Assembly: GCA_002049455.2 (NCBI GenBank)
Contig: KV918770.1
Span: forward strand, 372,001-436,000
From: Porphyra umbilicalis
Lineage: Eukaryota; Rhodophyta; Bangiophyceae; Bangiales; Bangiaceae
DNA: 64,000 nt
Direction: 5' to 3'
A model generated the notes under the pieces. That model ran no database searches. It worked only from the letters and a program-made list of their open reading frames with translations, and was not told the DNA's origin. A program made the translations under genes and the position numbers. This document shows, piece by piece, positions 63,432-64,000 of the stretch (positions are counted from its first letter, which is position 1; each line of letters starts with the position of its first letter).

Positions 63432-64000
63432 GGACATGGACATCAGTGTAGTCGGTCCCTAGGAGTAGGGGGACGGACATGCAGCGCACTACTCGACACG
63501 TGACTGGGGTTGAGTAAGTGCCAACTCGCAGCGTAAGAGTCACGGTGCCCGTGATGGGAAGGAGTCCCCCATTCACGTCAAACAACTGAGCGGTCGCCGC
63601 GTCTAAGGGCGCTTCCTTCATCTCGAGGGGAAGTAGCGCTTCCCGCTCTAAGAAGACGCACAACCCCGTGACGACAATGAAGCGGAGGGTTTACGCACGC
63701 CCCGCGTCCAACCAGATGCGACTGGCCACCTGATAGTTGGATTCCGTCAGGATGGCCACCATATTCCGGCCGTCCAGCCCGTTTCGGGAGGGGCGCGTCC
63801 CTAGGGCGGATTCCATTGGGTCAGGATTGAATGCGTACTGGCATCACATCAACGCCCCGGGTTGGGTCCACCAGTCGCCGCGGGGAGGGCCCAACACCGG
63901 TGGTCACTCGCTTCCCTCTTCGGACTCAGAGGAGGTGGCCGGTCAGCACTCGGCCTCGGTGTGCGGTTCCCCATTCTCAAGCGGCATCGACTACTAGCCG
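63432..64000 (-). pseudogene. pol: Protease N-terminal part and gag tail of element D
   Basis: Minus strand: LLPLEMKEAPLDAATAQLFD, VNGGLLPITGTVTLTLRVGT and YSTPVTCRVVRCMSVPLLLG, close to element B (LLPPEMEVAPLDAATAQLFD). The catalytic Asp-Thr-Gly region, which should lie just upstream, is not recovered in this frame (it reads FLEREALLP), implying a frameshift near 63660. Sequence to the window edge corresponds to the B region 16500-16720 (gag tail and overlap). The 5' portion continues outside. Confidence 0.75.

Overview
The window is GC-rich eukaryotic nuclear DNA dominated by transposable elements, with about four host-like genes in the right-centre. Several things point to a large, repeat-laden eukaryotic genome: nested LTR retrotransposons with target-site duplications, a GT-AG intron, many TA- or 8-bp-duplicating MITEs, a tRNA-derived SINE-like insert and a higher-order satellite. 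High GC, (GGC)n-like arrays and a type II membrane GT61-like glycosyltransferase would suit a bangiophyte red alga (Porphyra/Pyropia-like). That placement is inference; nothing here proves the taxon.

Layout. 1-5227: 5' part (LTR, gag, protease, start of RT) of a minus-strand Ty3/gypsy element, A. 5228-8438: a GC-rich repeat family X (three copies) and a decayed hAT-like element. 8447-12637 and 24330-26356: the two halves of a minus-strand Ty3/gypsy element, C. It is split by a 1.7-kb AT-rich island (9580-11306, 7-bp TSD GGATACT) and by a nearly intact plus-strand chromovirus, B (12643-24324, two 727-bp LTRs, TSD AGACG). B itself carries a 755-bp hAT-like insert (TSD GTATTGAC). 26438-29141: 3' remnant of a further element, E, abutting a broken PIF/Harbinger-like transposase. 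29.7-39.6 kb: mostly MITEs, palindromes, G-tracts and GC-rich trinucleotide arrays. 40.4-49.5 kb: host-like genes (a secreted cysteine-containing protein, a convergent GT61-like glycosyltransferase, a two-exon zinc-knuckle-like protein). 49.75-53.1 kb: a 332-bp satellite organised as 664-bp dimers, ending in an inverted segment. 53.3-54.3 kb: a decayed Tc1/mariner-IS630-type transposase. 55.3-58.0 kb: a possible BTB-like gene and Ala/Pro-rich sequence. 58718-64000: a third chromovirus, D, on the minus strand, internally deleted and carrying a tRNA-like insert.

Most notable: elements B, D and E each carry, between pol and the 3' LTR, a long ORF on the strand OPPOSITE to gag-pol. The one in B is an uninterrupted 666 codons. 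D's copy is a close but broken relative. E's copy looks like a distant relative of the same length with one stop. The B copy has a TATA-like box about 155 nt upstream of its ATG, in a region also recognisable in D. This looks like an antisense accessory gene maintained in this retrotransposon lineage.

All similarity statements come from reading the sequence by eye; no database search or alignment program was run.
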